From NCBI GenBank assembly GCA_013362295.1, contig JABFWJ010000376.1, positions 1 to 21,878 of the forward strand: a stretch of 21,878 bases of DNA, given 5' to 3'. The stretch comes from Thermoleophilia bacterium (lineage in GTDB: Bacteria; Actinomycetota; Thermoleophilia; Gaiellales; Gaiellaceae). Shown here one piece after another: positions 1 through 7,046 of the stretch; within the stretch, counting starts at the first letter, position 1, and every line of letters begins with the position of its first letter. The notes beneath the pieces are model-generated. The model was not told the origin of the DNA, searched no databases, and worked only from the letters and a program-made list of their open reading frames with translations. The position numbers and the translations under genes were made by a program.

Positions 1-2141
1 TCGGCAAGGTGCGCTACGTCGGCGAGGCGATGGTCGCCGTCGTCGCGGAGCCGCGCGAGCTCGCGCGCGACGCGTCGGAGCTCGTCGAGATCGAATACGA
101 GCCGATCGCGGCGGTCACCGACGCCCGGTATGCGCAGACCGACGGCGTCCCGACGCTGCACGAGGACGCGGGCGGCAACCTGATGTGGGAGGGCGTCTAC
201 GAGTGGGGCGATCTCGACTCGGCATTCGCCGAGGCGGACAAGGTCGTGAAGATCGACGAGCTGCACTTCCATCGCTTCAACTCGACGCCGCTCGAGTGCG
301 ACGGCGCGCTCGTCGAGTACAACCGCGGGATCGGTCAGTGGACGATCCACACGAACAACCAGTTCCCGGGCTTCGCGGCGATCATGATGGGCCCCGCGAT
401 GCGCACGGGGCTCGACAAGCTCCGTTTCGTCACCCAGGACATCGGCGGCGGCTTCGGCAACAAGATCACGTCGCATCCGCAGCTCGTCGCGTGCTGCCTG
501 CTCGCGCGCAAGCTCAAACGCCCCGTGCAGTGGACCGAGTGGCGCACCGACTTCCACATGTCGATGTCGCACGGCAACGAGCGCTGGTTCCTCGACACAG
601 AGGTCGCCGTGAAGAACGACGGAACGCTGCTCGGCTTCCGCACGAAGGCGCTCGACGACGCGGGCGCCTGGCTGCGCTACGAGCCACTCGGCGGCGTCAT
701 CTGGGCGCAGGTCACGCCGGGCATGTATCGCTGGCGCAACATCCGCGTCGACTTCACCCAGGTCGCGACGAACAAGGCGCCGGTGTCGCCGAACCGCGGC
801 TATTCGCGCATGCAGCACCTGTGGTTCACCGAGCGCCTGATCGACATCGTCGCGCAGGAGCTCGACCTCGACCCGGTCGAGATCCGCAAGAAGAACTTCA
901 TCCGCGCCGAGGAGATGCCGTACGAGACGCCGAACGGCTGCGTCTACGACTCCGGCGACTACGCGAAGATGCTCGACACGGCGCTCGACCTGATCGACTA
1001 CCGGAACGTCGCGCAGCGGCGATCGGAAGCGGAGGCTCGCGGCAAGCTGCTCGGCGTCGGCATCGGCTCGACGCTCGATTCCGGCACGAACAACTTCGGC
1101 CAGTCGCGCCTGATCAACCCGGAGCTGCAGTTCTCCGGGAACAACGAGGTCGCGACGGTCAAGCTCGACATCTTCGGCGAGATCGTCGTCACGCTCGGCA
1201 CGACGCCGCAGGGCCAGGGGCACGAGACGACGGCTGCGCAGGTCGTCGCGGACATCCTCCAGTGCTCGGTCGACGACGTGAACGTCCGTGCAGGCCACGA
1301 CTCGTACTGGAACTCGCACGCCGGTTTCTCCGGGACGTACGCCTCGCAGTTCGCCGTGACGGGGCTGAGCGCGGTCAAGGGCGCGACCGAGCTGCTCGCC
1401 GCCGAGATCAAGAAGCTCGCCGGCGCGGTCTTCGGCGGAGTGCCCGAGGAAGCGCTCGAGCTCGCCGAGGGCGGGGTGCGCATCAAGGACAACCCGGAGG
1501 CGTTCCTGCCGTTCATGGCGTGCGGCGCGATCGTCAACGCCAACAACGCCGGGCTCCCCGAGGACCTCGACGTCACGCTGAACTGCCGCTACGTCTACCG
1601 TCCACCGTTCGAGGTGCCGGACGTGGAGCGGAAGTTCGGCAACCTCACCCTGACGTACGCGGCCCAGGTGCACGTTGCCGTGATCGAGGTCGATCCCGAG
1701 ACCGGCCACTACGACATCGTCGACTACGCCGCCGTCGACGACTGCGGCAAGCGCATCAACCCGCAGATCGTCGAGGGCCAGGTGATGGGCGCCACCGCCC
1801 AGGCGCTCGGCGCGGCGGTACACGAGCAGTTCGTCTACGACGAGGACGGCAACCTGCTCACCCCGAACTTCTACGACTACCACGTCCCGCACGCGCTCGA
1901 CATGCCTCCGCTGCAGACCGGCTACGTCGAGAGCCCGTCGCCGTTCACGCCGCTCGGCACCAAGGGAATGGGGGAGGGCGGCGGCGCCGGCATCCACGCC
2001 GTCTGCGCGGCGGTGCAGGACGCCCTTCGCAGCCGCGGCGGCGCGAAGGTGCGGGACAGCGCGAATCCGTACCAGCGCGTCTGGGAGATGCTGAACGAGC
2101 CGGACGAAGCGGGCGCGCGCGTGACGGTGGCGGACGCGTGA
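1..2141 (+). CDS. Xanthine dehydrogenase/CoxL-family molybdopterin-binding large subunit (5' partial)
   Basis: Large molybdenum-cofactor subunit of a xanthine-oxidase-family hydroxylase, which in this family hydroxylates a C-H carbon (often of an N-heterocycle or aldehyde) using water; it normally works with a FAD subunit and a 2Fe-2S subunit, presumably encoded upstream of the window. The reading frame is already open at base 3 (GKVRYVGEAMVAVVA, a conserved stretch near the N-terminus of the family), so the GTG at 9 is internal and roughly the first 80-90 residues are missing. Visible motifs: GGGFGNK (about 440-463), GQGHETT (about 1210-1230) and GMGEGG near the C-terminus (about 1966-1983), which supplies the usual catalytic Glu. 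The loop around 780-810 reads SPNRGYSR and lacks the AYRCSFR cysteine motif of true (form I) CO dehydrogenase, so CO oxidation is unlikely. The stop overlaps the coxG-like start by 4 bases. Family certain, substrate unknown. Confidence 0.93.
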   Translation, partial: GKVRYVGEAMVAVVAEPRELARDASELVEIEYEPIAAVTDARYAQTDGVPTLHEDAGGNLMWEGVYEWGDLDSAFAEADKVVKIDELHFHRFNSTPLECDGALVEYNRGIGQWTIHTNNQFPGFAAIMMGPAMRTGLDKLRFVTQDIGGGFGNKITSHPQLVACCLLARKLKRPVQWTEWRTDFHMSMSHGNERWFLDTEVAVKNDGTLLGFRTKALDDAGAWLRYEPLGGVIWAQVTPGMYRWRNIRVDFTQVATNKAPVSPNRGYSRMQHLWFTERLIDIVAQELDLDPVEIRKKNFIRAEEMPYETPNGCVYDSGDYAKMLDTALDLIDYRNVAQRRSEAEARGKLLGVGIGSTLDSGTNNFGQSRLINPELQFSGNNEVATVKLDIFGEIVVTLGTTPQGQGHETTAAQVVADILQCSVDDVNVRAGHDSYWNSHAGFSGTYASQFAVTGLSAVKGATELLAAEIKKLAGAVFGGVPEEALELAEGGVRIKDNPEAFLPFMACGAIVNANNAGLPEDLDVTLNCRYVYRPPFEVPDVERKFGNLTLTYAAQVHVAVIEVDPETGHYDIVDYAAVDDCGKRINPQIVEGQVMGATAQALGAAVHEQFVYDEDGNLLTPNFYDYHVPHALDMPPLQTGYVESPSPFTPLGTKGMGEGGGAGIHAVCAAVQDALRSRGGAKVRDSANPYQRVWEMLNEPDEAGARVTVADA

Positions 2142-2716
2142 ACGTCTCCGGCGAGCGGATGTTCGAGGCACCGCGCCGAGCGGTGTGGAGCGTCCTCAAC
2201 GACCCCGCCTCGATGGCGAAGACGATGCCCGGCGTCGAGTCGTTCGACATCCACGACGACAAGCGCTGGACCGCGAACGTGAAGATCCCGCTCGGCCTCG
2301 GCGGACTGAAGATGAAGATCGACATGGACAAGACCGAGGAGCGCGACCTCGAGTTCGCGTCGCTTCACATCAAAGGCCACGGTGTGGGCGCGATGCTGAA
2401 CATGCAGACGTCGTTCGAGCTGACCGACGACGGAGCCGGGACGAAGATGAAGTGGGTCGCCGACGTCAAGCTCGCGGGCCCGGTCGGCTCGATGGGTCAG
2501 CGCGTGATCCAGCCGATCGTCAACCAGCAGGTGCAGCACGTGTTGAAGGCGCTCGACCTGCAGGTGAAGGACTACGGGCCGCCCGCGGATGCCGACACGG
2601 AGCCGGAGCCCGACTCCGGCACGAGCGGAGCGGACGAGGGGATCAGTCCGCTGTCGCCCGAGCCCTACGAGCCGGAGCCCGAGGGGCCGACGACCTCCAC
2701 GGAAGACAAGGACTAG
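2138..2716 (+). CDS. CoxG-like SRPBCC family protein
   Basis: A 192-residue protein of the CO dehydrogenase subunit G (CoxG) family, SRPBCC/START-like fold. The N-terminus reads GERMFEAPRRAVWSVLNDPASMAKTMPGVESF, the usual opening of this family, followed by LHIKGHGVGAMLNMQTSFEL and the C-terminal helix around QRVIQPIVNQQVQHVLKAL. In known systems CoxG helps anchor or mature the molybdenum hydroxylase encoded next to it, so a helper role for the upstream large subunit is inferred. The GTG start at 2138 overlaps the upstream stop (GTGA), which decides the start; the same frame stays open far upstream but only as a shadow of the hydroxylase gene. About 40 residues at the C-terminus (after KDYGPP) are acidic and Pro-rich (EPEPD, EPYEPEPEGP) and probably disordered. 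Confidence 0.88.
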   Translation: MNVSGERMFEAPRRAVWSVLNDPASMAKTMPGVESFDIHDDKRWTANVKIPLGLGGLKMKIDMDKTEERDLEFASLHIKGHGVGAMLNMQTSFELTDDGAGTKMKWVADVKLAGPVGSMGQRVIQPIVNQQVQHVLKALDLQVKDYGPPADADTEPEPDSGTSGADEGISPLSPEPYEPEPEGPTTSTEDKD

Positions 2717-2726
2717 GCCACCTCCG

Positions 2727-3761
2727 ATGGCCGTGCCCTTCCGCGTCGGCGTGATGCAGCTGACCATGGAGCCGCTCGACGAAATGCTCGCGTCGGCGCG
2801 TGCGATGGACGACGCGGGCCTGGACACCATCTGGCTCGCCGAGGCCTATCCGTGGTGGCGCAAGCACGGCATGGAGGCGCGCTCCTCGACCGGTGTCGCC
2901 GCGCTGATGGCGCGCGAGACGTCGCGGCTGACGATCGGCTGGGGGATCATCGCCGCCTCGACGCGGCATCCCGTCCAGGCGGCGATGGACGCGCGCGTGG
3001 TGCAGGAGGCAGCCGGACCAGGCCGGTTCATTCTCGGCTTCGGGACCTCGAAGATCTTCCTGAACAACACGAAGATGCAGACGAAGAAGACGCTCGGGCC
3101 GATGCGCGACGCCGTCACGATCGCGCGCGGCGTGCTCGGCGGCGGACGTTTCGACTACGACGGCGACACGTGGAGCGCCGACGTGCCCCCGCTGCAGGAC
3201 GACGCGCACACGCCGCGCGAGGTCCCGCCCGTCTACATCGCCGCGACCGCACCGAAGATGCAGGCGCTCGCCGGTGAGATCGGCGACGGCTGCCTCACGC
3301 CGTCGATCACGACGCCGGCGTTCGTGCGCTACACGCGCGAGAACGTCCGGGCCGACATCGACATCGGGTGCACCGTCGTCGCCTCGATCCACGCCTCCGA
3401 TCGCGACCGGGGCCGCGACGGCGCGCGCGAGATCGCCGGCATGTACCTCGCGAACAAGGTGCAGAACATCCAGGGCGCGGCCGACACGCTGCTCGACCTC
3501 GCCGGCCTCGAGCAGGACGAGATCAAGCCCGTCGCGGAGGCGATGGAGCAGGGCGGCCGCCTCGCGGCGAAGGCGATGGTCACCGATGCGATCCTCGACA
3601 AGTGCAGGCCGATCGCCGGTACGCCCTCCGATTGCATCGCCGCGATCGCGGAGTACAGGGACGCAGGCTGCACGCACGTCATGCTCGAGCTCTGGGGCGA
3701 GGACCGCCACGAGCAGATCCGGCTCTTCGGCGAGCAGGTCCTGCCGCACGTGCGCGGATGA
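2727..3761 (+). CDS. LLM-class flavin- or F420-dependent oxidoreductase
   Basis: A 344-residue luciferase-like TIM-barrel oxidoreductase. The start MAVPFRVGVMQLTMEPLDEMLASARAMDDAGLDTIWLAEAYPWW matches the first strand and helix of bacterial luciferase-like and methylene-tetrahydromethanopterin-reductase-like enzymes. Further family signs are the TIGWGIIAASTRHPVQAAMDARVVQEAAGPGRFILGFG block (binding of FMN or F420) and PPVYIAATAPKMQALAGEIGDGCL. Such enzymes reduce or monooxygenate small organic substrates with reduced flavin or F420H2; the methylene-H4MPT-reductase look and the actinobacterial context favour F420, but the cofactor is not proven. ATG at 2727 is chosen because homology starts there; the frame extends upstream only over the coxG tail. 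It sits 10 bases after coxG and overlaps the next gene by ATGA. Confidence 0.9.
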   Translation: MAVPFRVGVMQLTMEPLDEMLASARAMDDAGLDTIWLAEAYPWWRKHGMEARSSTGVAALMARETSRLTIGWGIIAASTRHPVQAAMDARVVQEAAGPGRFILGFGTSKIFLNNTKMQTKKTLGPMRDAVTIARGVLGGGRFDYDGDTWSADVPPLQDDAHTPREVPPVYIAATAPKMQALAGEIGDGCLTPSITTPAFVRYTRENVRADIDIGCTVVASIHASDRDRGRDGAREIAGMYLANKVQNIQGAADTLLDLAGLEQDEIKPVAEAMEQGGRLAAKAMVTDAILDKCRPIAGTPSDCIAAIAEYRDAGCTHVMLELWGEDRHEQIRLFGEQVLPHVRG

Positions 3762-5008
3762 TCACCGTCGATGGTGGCGTAGGCTCGACGGAGCCGGAGA
3801 TCGACCCCGATCGTCTCGTCGCGACCGCGTCGTCGCTGATCGACGTCCACAGCTTCACCGGCGACGAGCAGCGGATGGCTGAGCGGATGCGCGAGCTGTT
3901 CGAGGAGCTCGGCCTGCAGGTGCAGTGGCAGCAGGTCGAGGAGGGTCGGGCGAACGTCCTCGGTACGTGGCGCGGCACCGGCGGTGGCAAGTCGCTGATG
4001 TTCAACGGCCACATGGATACGTCGTACTCGGGGCGCGAGTCCTGGCTGCAGGCCGTCCCCGGCTTCCAGCCGCAGGCGTTTCAGCGCGACGGCCGGCTGT
4101 ACGGCCTGGGCATCTCGAACATGAAGGGTGCGCTGGCCTGTTACGTCGAGGCGGTGCGCGCGTTGCAGGATGCACGCGTGACGCTGCGCGGCGACGTCAT
4201 GATCGCTGCGGTGTGCGGCGAGATCGAAAAGACGCAGTACGGGCACGCGCAGGGTGCCGAGTTTCGCGGCTACGCCGCCGGAACGCGCTACCTCGTGTCC
4301 CACGGGGGCGTCGCCGACATGTGCCTGCTCGGCGAGCCGACGGAGGGCAAGGTCGTGCTCGGGCACTTCGGCGCGCTCTGGCTGCGCATCCGTGTGCACG
4401 GCAACTTCATCCACACGGCGTTCAGCGAGGGCAAGCGCGACCAGAACGCGATCCTGCGCTTGCACCAGGTGACGACCGAGGTGCTCGAGTGGATCCCGAG
4501 CTGGGAGGACGCCGAGTCCAACGCGTATCGCGGTGCGAGGGCGATCGTCAACGTCGGCGCGATCGAAGGCGGCTTCGGCTGGCGCGTCTCGCGCACGCCG
4601 CACCATGCCGACCTGTTTCTCGACGTGCGCGTCCCGCCGACGAAGCCGATGGCGACCGCGCGCGCGGAGGTGCTGACGTTCGTGCGCTCGCTCGCCGAGC
4701 GCTTCCCCGACTACGGCGTCGAGGGCGAGATCTACGTGACCGCACCTGGAGCGGAGATCGACGAGGGACACGAGCTCGTCGCGGCGATCGACGCGGCGCA
4801 CTCCGAGGTGTTCGGCGAACAACCGGGACGGGACGTGACGCGCTGGTTCAGCGATGCTTCGGCACTGACGCGCTACGGCGTGCCGACCGTCAATTACGGC
4901 ACGTCGACCGGCCTGATGGACGTCGAGCTCGGCGAGAACCTGGACATCGAGGGCCTCGTCCGGACAGCGCAGACCTACGCGCTCGTCGCGCAGAAGGTGT
5001 GCGAGTGA
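3758..5008 (+). CDS. M20-family (ArgE/DapE-type) deacylase-like protein with altered metal site
   Basis: A 416-residue protein of the M20 metallohydrolase family, whose members hydrolyse amide bonds of N-acyl amino acids or small peptides. The catalytic-domain core is recognisable: NGHMDTS (His85, Asp87), LGISNMKGA (residues 117-125), GEIEKTQ (Glu155) and LGEPTEG (Glu193), with an inserted dimerisation domain around residues 200-310. Three usual ligands look changed: the metal-bridging Asp of the xxDMKGG motif is Asn121, the second Glu of the EE pair is Ile156 (with Glu157 next to it), and the C-terminal metal His falls in GENLDIE (Asn394). The family is certain, but a standard two-zinc hydrolase mechanism is doubtful. 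ATG 3758 overlaps the preceding stop (ATGA). In this operon it could cleave an amide made during ring opening; that is inference. Confidence 0.88.
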   Translation: MITVDGGVGSTEPEIDPDRLVATASSLIDVHSFTGDEQRMAERMRELFEELGLQVQWQQVEEGRANVLGTWRGTGGGKSLMFNGHMDTSYSGRESWLQAVPGFQPQAFQRDGRLYGLGISNMKGALACYVEAVRALQDARVTLRGDVMIAAVCGEIEKTQYGHAQGAEFRGYAAGTRYLVSHGGVADMCLLGEPTEGKVVLGHFGALWLRIRVHGNFIHTAFSEGKRDQNAILRLHQVTTEVLEWIPSWEDAESNAYRGARAIVNVGAIEGGFGWRVSRTPHHADLFLDVRVPPTKPMATARAEVLTFVRSLAERFPDYGVEGEIYVTAPGAEIDEGHELVAAIDAAHSEVFGEQPGRDVTRWFSDASALTRYGVPTVNYGTSTGLMDVELGENLDIEGLVRTAQTYALVAQKVCE

Positions 5009-5892
5009 AGCTCGTCACCTACGACGACGGCAAGGTCGGCCGCGTCGACGGGGACGAGGTGGTGCGCCTCGACGTCGCGACGATGCGCGAGTGGTTCGAG
5101 CGCGGAGGCGCCGACGACACCTCTGAGCGGGCGCCGCTGGCGGACGTGAGGCTGCGCGCCCCGATCGTCCCGAAGAAGCTCTTCCACACCGCCGGCAACT
5201 TTCGAGAGCACGAGGAGGAGTCCAAGAACGTCGACTGGTCGCACCAGATCGCGCCGTGGATCAACTTCTTCCAGAACGTCGACGCGATCGTCGGCCCGGA
5301 CGAGCCGGTGATCTACCCGGAGCACCTGACCGAGGAGCTCGACTACGAGCTCGAGCTTGCGGTCGTGCTGAAGAAGGCCGGCAAGTGGTTCTCCCCAGAG
5401 GAGGCGATGGACTATGTCGGCGGCTACCTGATCTTCAACGACATCACCGCGCGCGACATCCAGCGCGGCGAGATGCGCTCCGGGGTCTTCAGCTTCTGCA
5501 AGGCGATCGACACGTTCTGCCCCCTCGGCCCGTGGATCGTGACGCCGGACGAGATCCCGGACCCCCACGACCTCGCCATGGAGCTGCGCGTGAACGGCGA
5601 GACCCGCCAGGAGTCGCACTCCGGTCGCATGAGCGTGACGATCCCGGAGATCCTCTCGAACTTCTCGGCACTCGGATACTCCGCGGGCGACGTGCTCTCG
5701 ACGGGCACCGTGGCGGGCGTGGCGGGCTTCAAGTCGCCGGAGGAGCGCGCGCGCCTCTACCTGAAGCCCGGCGACGTGATCGAGGCGGAGATCGACCGGA
5801 TCGGCGTGCTGCGCAACCCGGTCGTGTCCTGGCAGGAGGGGCATGGAACACCGGCGCCGCCGCGTATCCGGCCCTGGGGCGAGGACACGTGA
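5005..5892 (+). CDS. Fumarylacetoacetate hydrolase (FAH) family protein
   Basis: A 295-residue member of the FAH superfamily, enzymes that hydrolyse, hydrate or decarboxylate 2-oxo or beta-diketo acids formed in aromatic catabolism. The metal-binding core is intact: EELDYELELAVV (Glu115, Glu117), FNDITARDIQ (Asp146), a Lys in FCKAIDTFCPLGPW (Lys166) and the GTVAGV loop near residue 240. GNFREHEEE (His69) matches the His-Glu lid dyad of hydrolytic members. About 55 N-terminal residues form the short beta domain typical of the family. GTG at 5005 overlaps the upstream stop (GTGA), and the family N-terminus MKLVTYDDGKVGRVDGDEVV supports this start. The context suggests cleavage of a ring-fission product; the exact substrate cannot be read from sequence. 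Confidence 0.93.
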   Translation: MKLVTYDDGKVGRVDGDEVVRLDVATMREWFERGGADDTSERAPLADVRLRAPIVPKKLFHTAGNFREHEEESKNVDWSHQIAPWINFFQNVDAIVGPDEPVIYPEHLTEELDYELELAVVLKKAGKWFSPEEAMDYVGGYLIFNDITARDIQRGEMRSGVFSFCKAIDTFCPLGPWIVTPDEIPDPHDLAMELRVNGETRQESHSGRMSVTIPEILSNFSALGYSAGDVLSTGTVAGVAGFKSPEERARLYLKPGDVIEAEIDRIGVLRNPVVSWQEGHGTPAPPRIRPWGEDT

Positions 5893-7046
5893 AGTGGCCG
5901 CGCGACGATTCGAAGCTCGACCGCGTCCGCGAGCTGATGGCCGAGCGCGAGTTGGACGCGCTCGTCGTGCGTGCGCCGGACAACGTCCTCTACCTGACGA
6001 ACTTCTGGGGCATGAAGGGATACGACGCCTGCGTGTTCCCGCGCGAGGGCGACCCCGTCCTGATCTGCCTGGAAGCGTCGCAGGACGACGCGATATATCA
6101 GTCGTGGACGACTGATATACGACTGGTCGACGGCTACTCGGCGCGTGATCCACGCCCGGTACCGGCACGGACGCTCGACGCGGCGCTCGCCGCGGCGAAG
6201 GACTACGGCCGCATCGGCCTCGAGCTGTCGCTCGGCACGCAGGCATCTGACCGGATGGTCGGCGAGCCGACGACCTTCACGAAGGCGTGGTTCGACGCGT
6301 GGCGCGACGCGGGCGACGCGATGCCCGTGCTGACGGCAGCGCGCTCGATCAAGACCGAGCAGGAGGTCGAGCGGATGCGGCTCGCGAACGCGATCTGCGC
6401 GGCGGCCATGGAGCACGTCCGCGGCGAGCTACGCCCCGGGATGAAGGAGAGCGAGGCGGCGGCGATCTGGCTCGGCTACGTGCACGGCGCCGGGACAGGA
6501 TGGGAGGGGAAGGTCGACCTCGCGCTCGGCTTCTCGCTCGTCTGGTCGGGGCCGGGCATCAGGACGTTCACGGCAACCGGCGAGCGGCCGGTGCAGGCCG
6601 ACGAGCCGACCCTGTTCGAGATCTGGGTGTGCGCGGACGGTTACTGGTGCGACCACACGAAGCTCCTCTGCCCCGGCGAGCCGAAGGCCGAATACCGCGA
6701 GCTCGAGCACGCGCTCGTCGGCGTCTACGAGCGCGCGGTCGCGCACTGTGTCCCGGGCGCCAGCCTCGCCGAGCTCGACGTGCTCGTGCGGGAGGGCATC
6801 GAGAGGATGGGATACGCCGGCCAGCCGACGCATCCGATCTGCCACGGCGTCGGCGCGCGCGCACACGAGCCGCCGTACGCGCACCAGGCGGGAGGCGGCG
6901 AGATCAGAGAGGGCATGGTCCTCGCGATCGAGCCAGGCTGCTACTGGTCGGAAGGCGGCGGGCTGCGCGTCGAGGACAACTTCCTGATCACTGCCGACGG
7001 CGCGGACAAGCTGTCGCCGTTCCCCGATGGGATCGTGCTGCAGTGA
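5889..7046 (+). CDS. M24-family (prolidase/creatinase fold) hydrolase
   Basis: A 385-residue protein with an N-terminal creatinase-like domain (residues 1 to about 150, opening KLDRVRELMAERELDALVVRAPDNVLYLTNF) and a C-terminal pita-bread M24 domain. The five metal-ligand positions of the family fall at Glu244 (LFEIWV, normally Asp), Asp255 (CDHTK), His319 (CHGVGARAHE), Glu348 (AIEPGCY) and Glu362 (RVEDN), so a dinuclear metal site is likely kept, with one conservative Asp-to-Glu change. Relatives cleave X-Pro peptides or other C-N bonds; the operon makes a role on a small catabolic intermediate more likely than peptide turnover. GTG at 5889 overlaps the upstream stop (GTGA). A perfect AT-rich inverted repeat lies inside the gene at 6094-6119 and encodes about residues 69-77. 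Confidence 0.92.
   Translation: MKWPRDDSKLDRVRELMAERELDALVVRAPDNVLYLTNFWGMKGYDACVFPREGDPVLICLEASQDDAIYQSWTTDIRLVDGYSARDPRPVPARTLDAALAAAKDYGRIGLELSLGTQASDRMVGEPTTFTKAWFDAWRDAGDAMPVLTAARSIKTEQEVERMRLANAICAAAMEHVRGELRPGMKESEAAAIWLGYVHGAGTGWEGKVDLALGFSLVWSGPGIRTFTATGERPVQADEPTLFEIWVCADGYWCDHTKLLCPGEPKAEYRELEHALVGVYERAVAHCVPGASLAELDVLVREGIERMGYAGQPTHPICHGVGARAHEPPYAHQAGGGEIREGMVLAIEPGCYWSEGGGLRVEDNFLITADGADKLSPFPDGIVLQ
6094..6119. repeat. Perfect 12-bp-arm inverted repeat inside the M24 gene
   Basis: The left arm TATATCAGTCGT (6094-6105) is the exact reverse complement of the right arm ACGACTGATATA (6108-6119), with only GG between. The outer half of each arm is A/T-rich in a gene that is otherwise very GC-rich, so codon bias alone does not explain it. 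It could be an operator-like protein site or an RNA hairpin, or it could be chance. It lies in the coding region about 205 bases after the start codon. Confidence 0.8.

Noticed and set aside
185..2137. Upstream extension of the CoxG-like frame to 185
   Set aside because: The extra residues are Arg-rich shadow sequence of the hydroxylase gene; CoxG homology begins at GTG 2138.
1..2141. Aerobic CO dehydrogenase as the function of the first gene
   Set aside because: The AYRCSFR active-site loop is absent (SPNRGYSR instead).
1922..4822. Long minus-strand open frames (for example 1922-2830, 2643-3749, 3329-4822)
   Set aside because: They lie antisense to well-recognised genes, have Arg/Ala/Leu-Arg-rich low-complexity translations with no family motifs, and arise from the third-position GC bias of the plus-strand genes.
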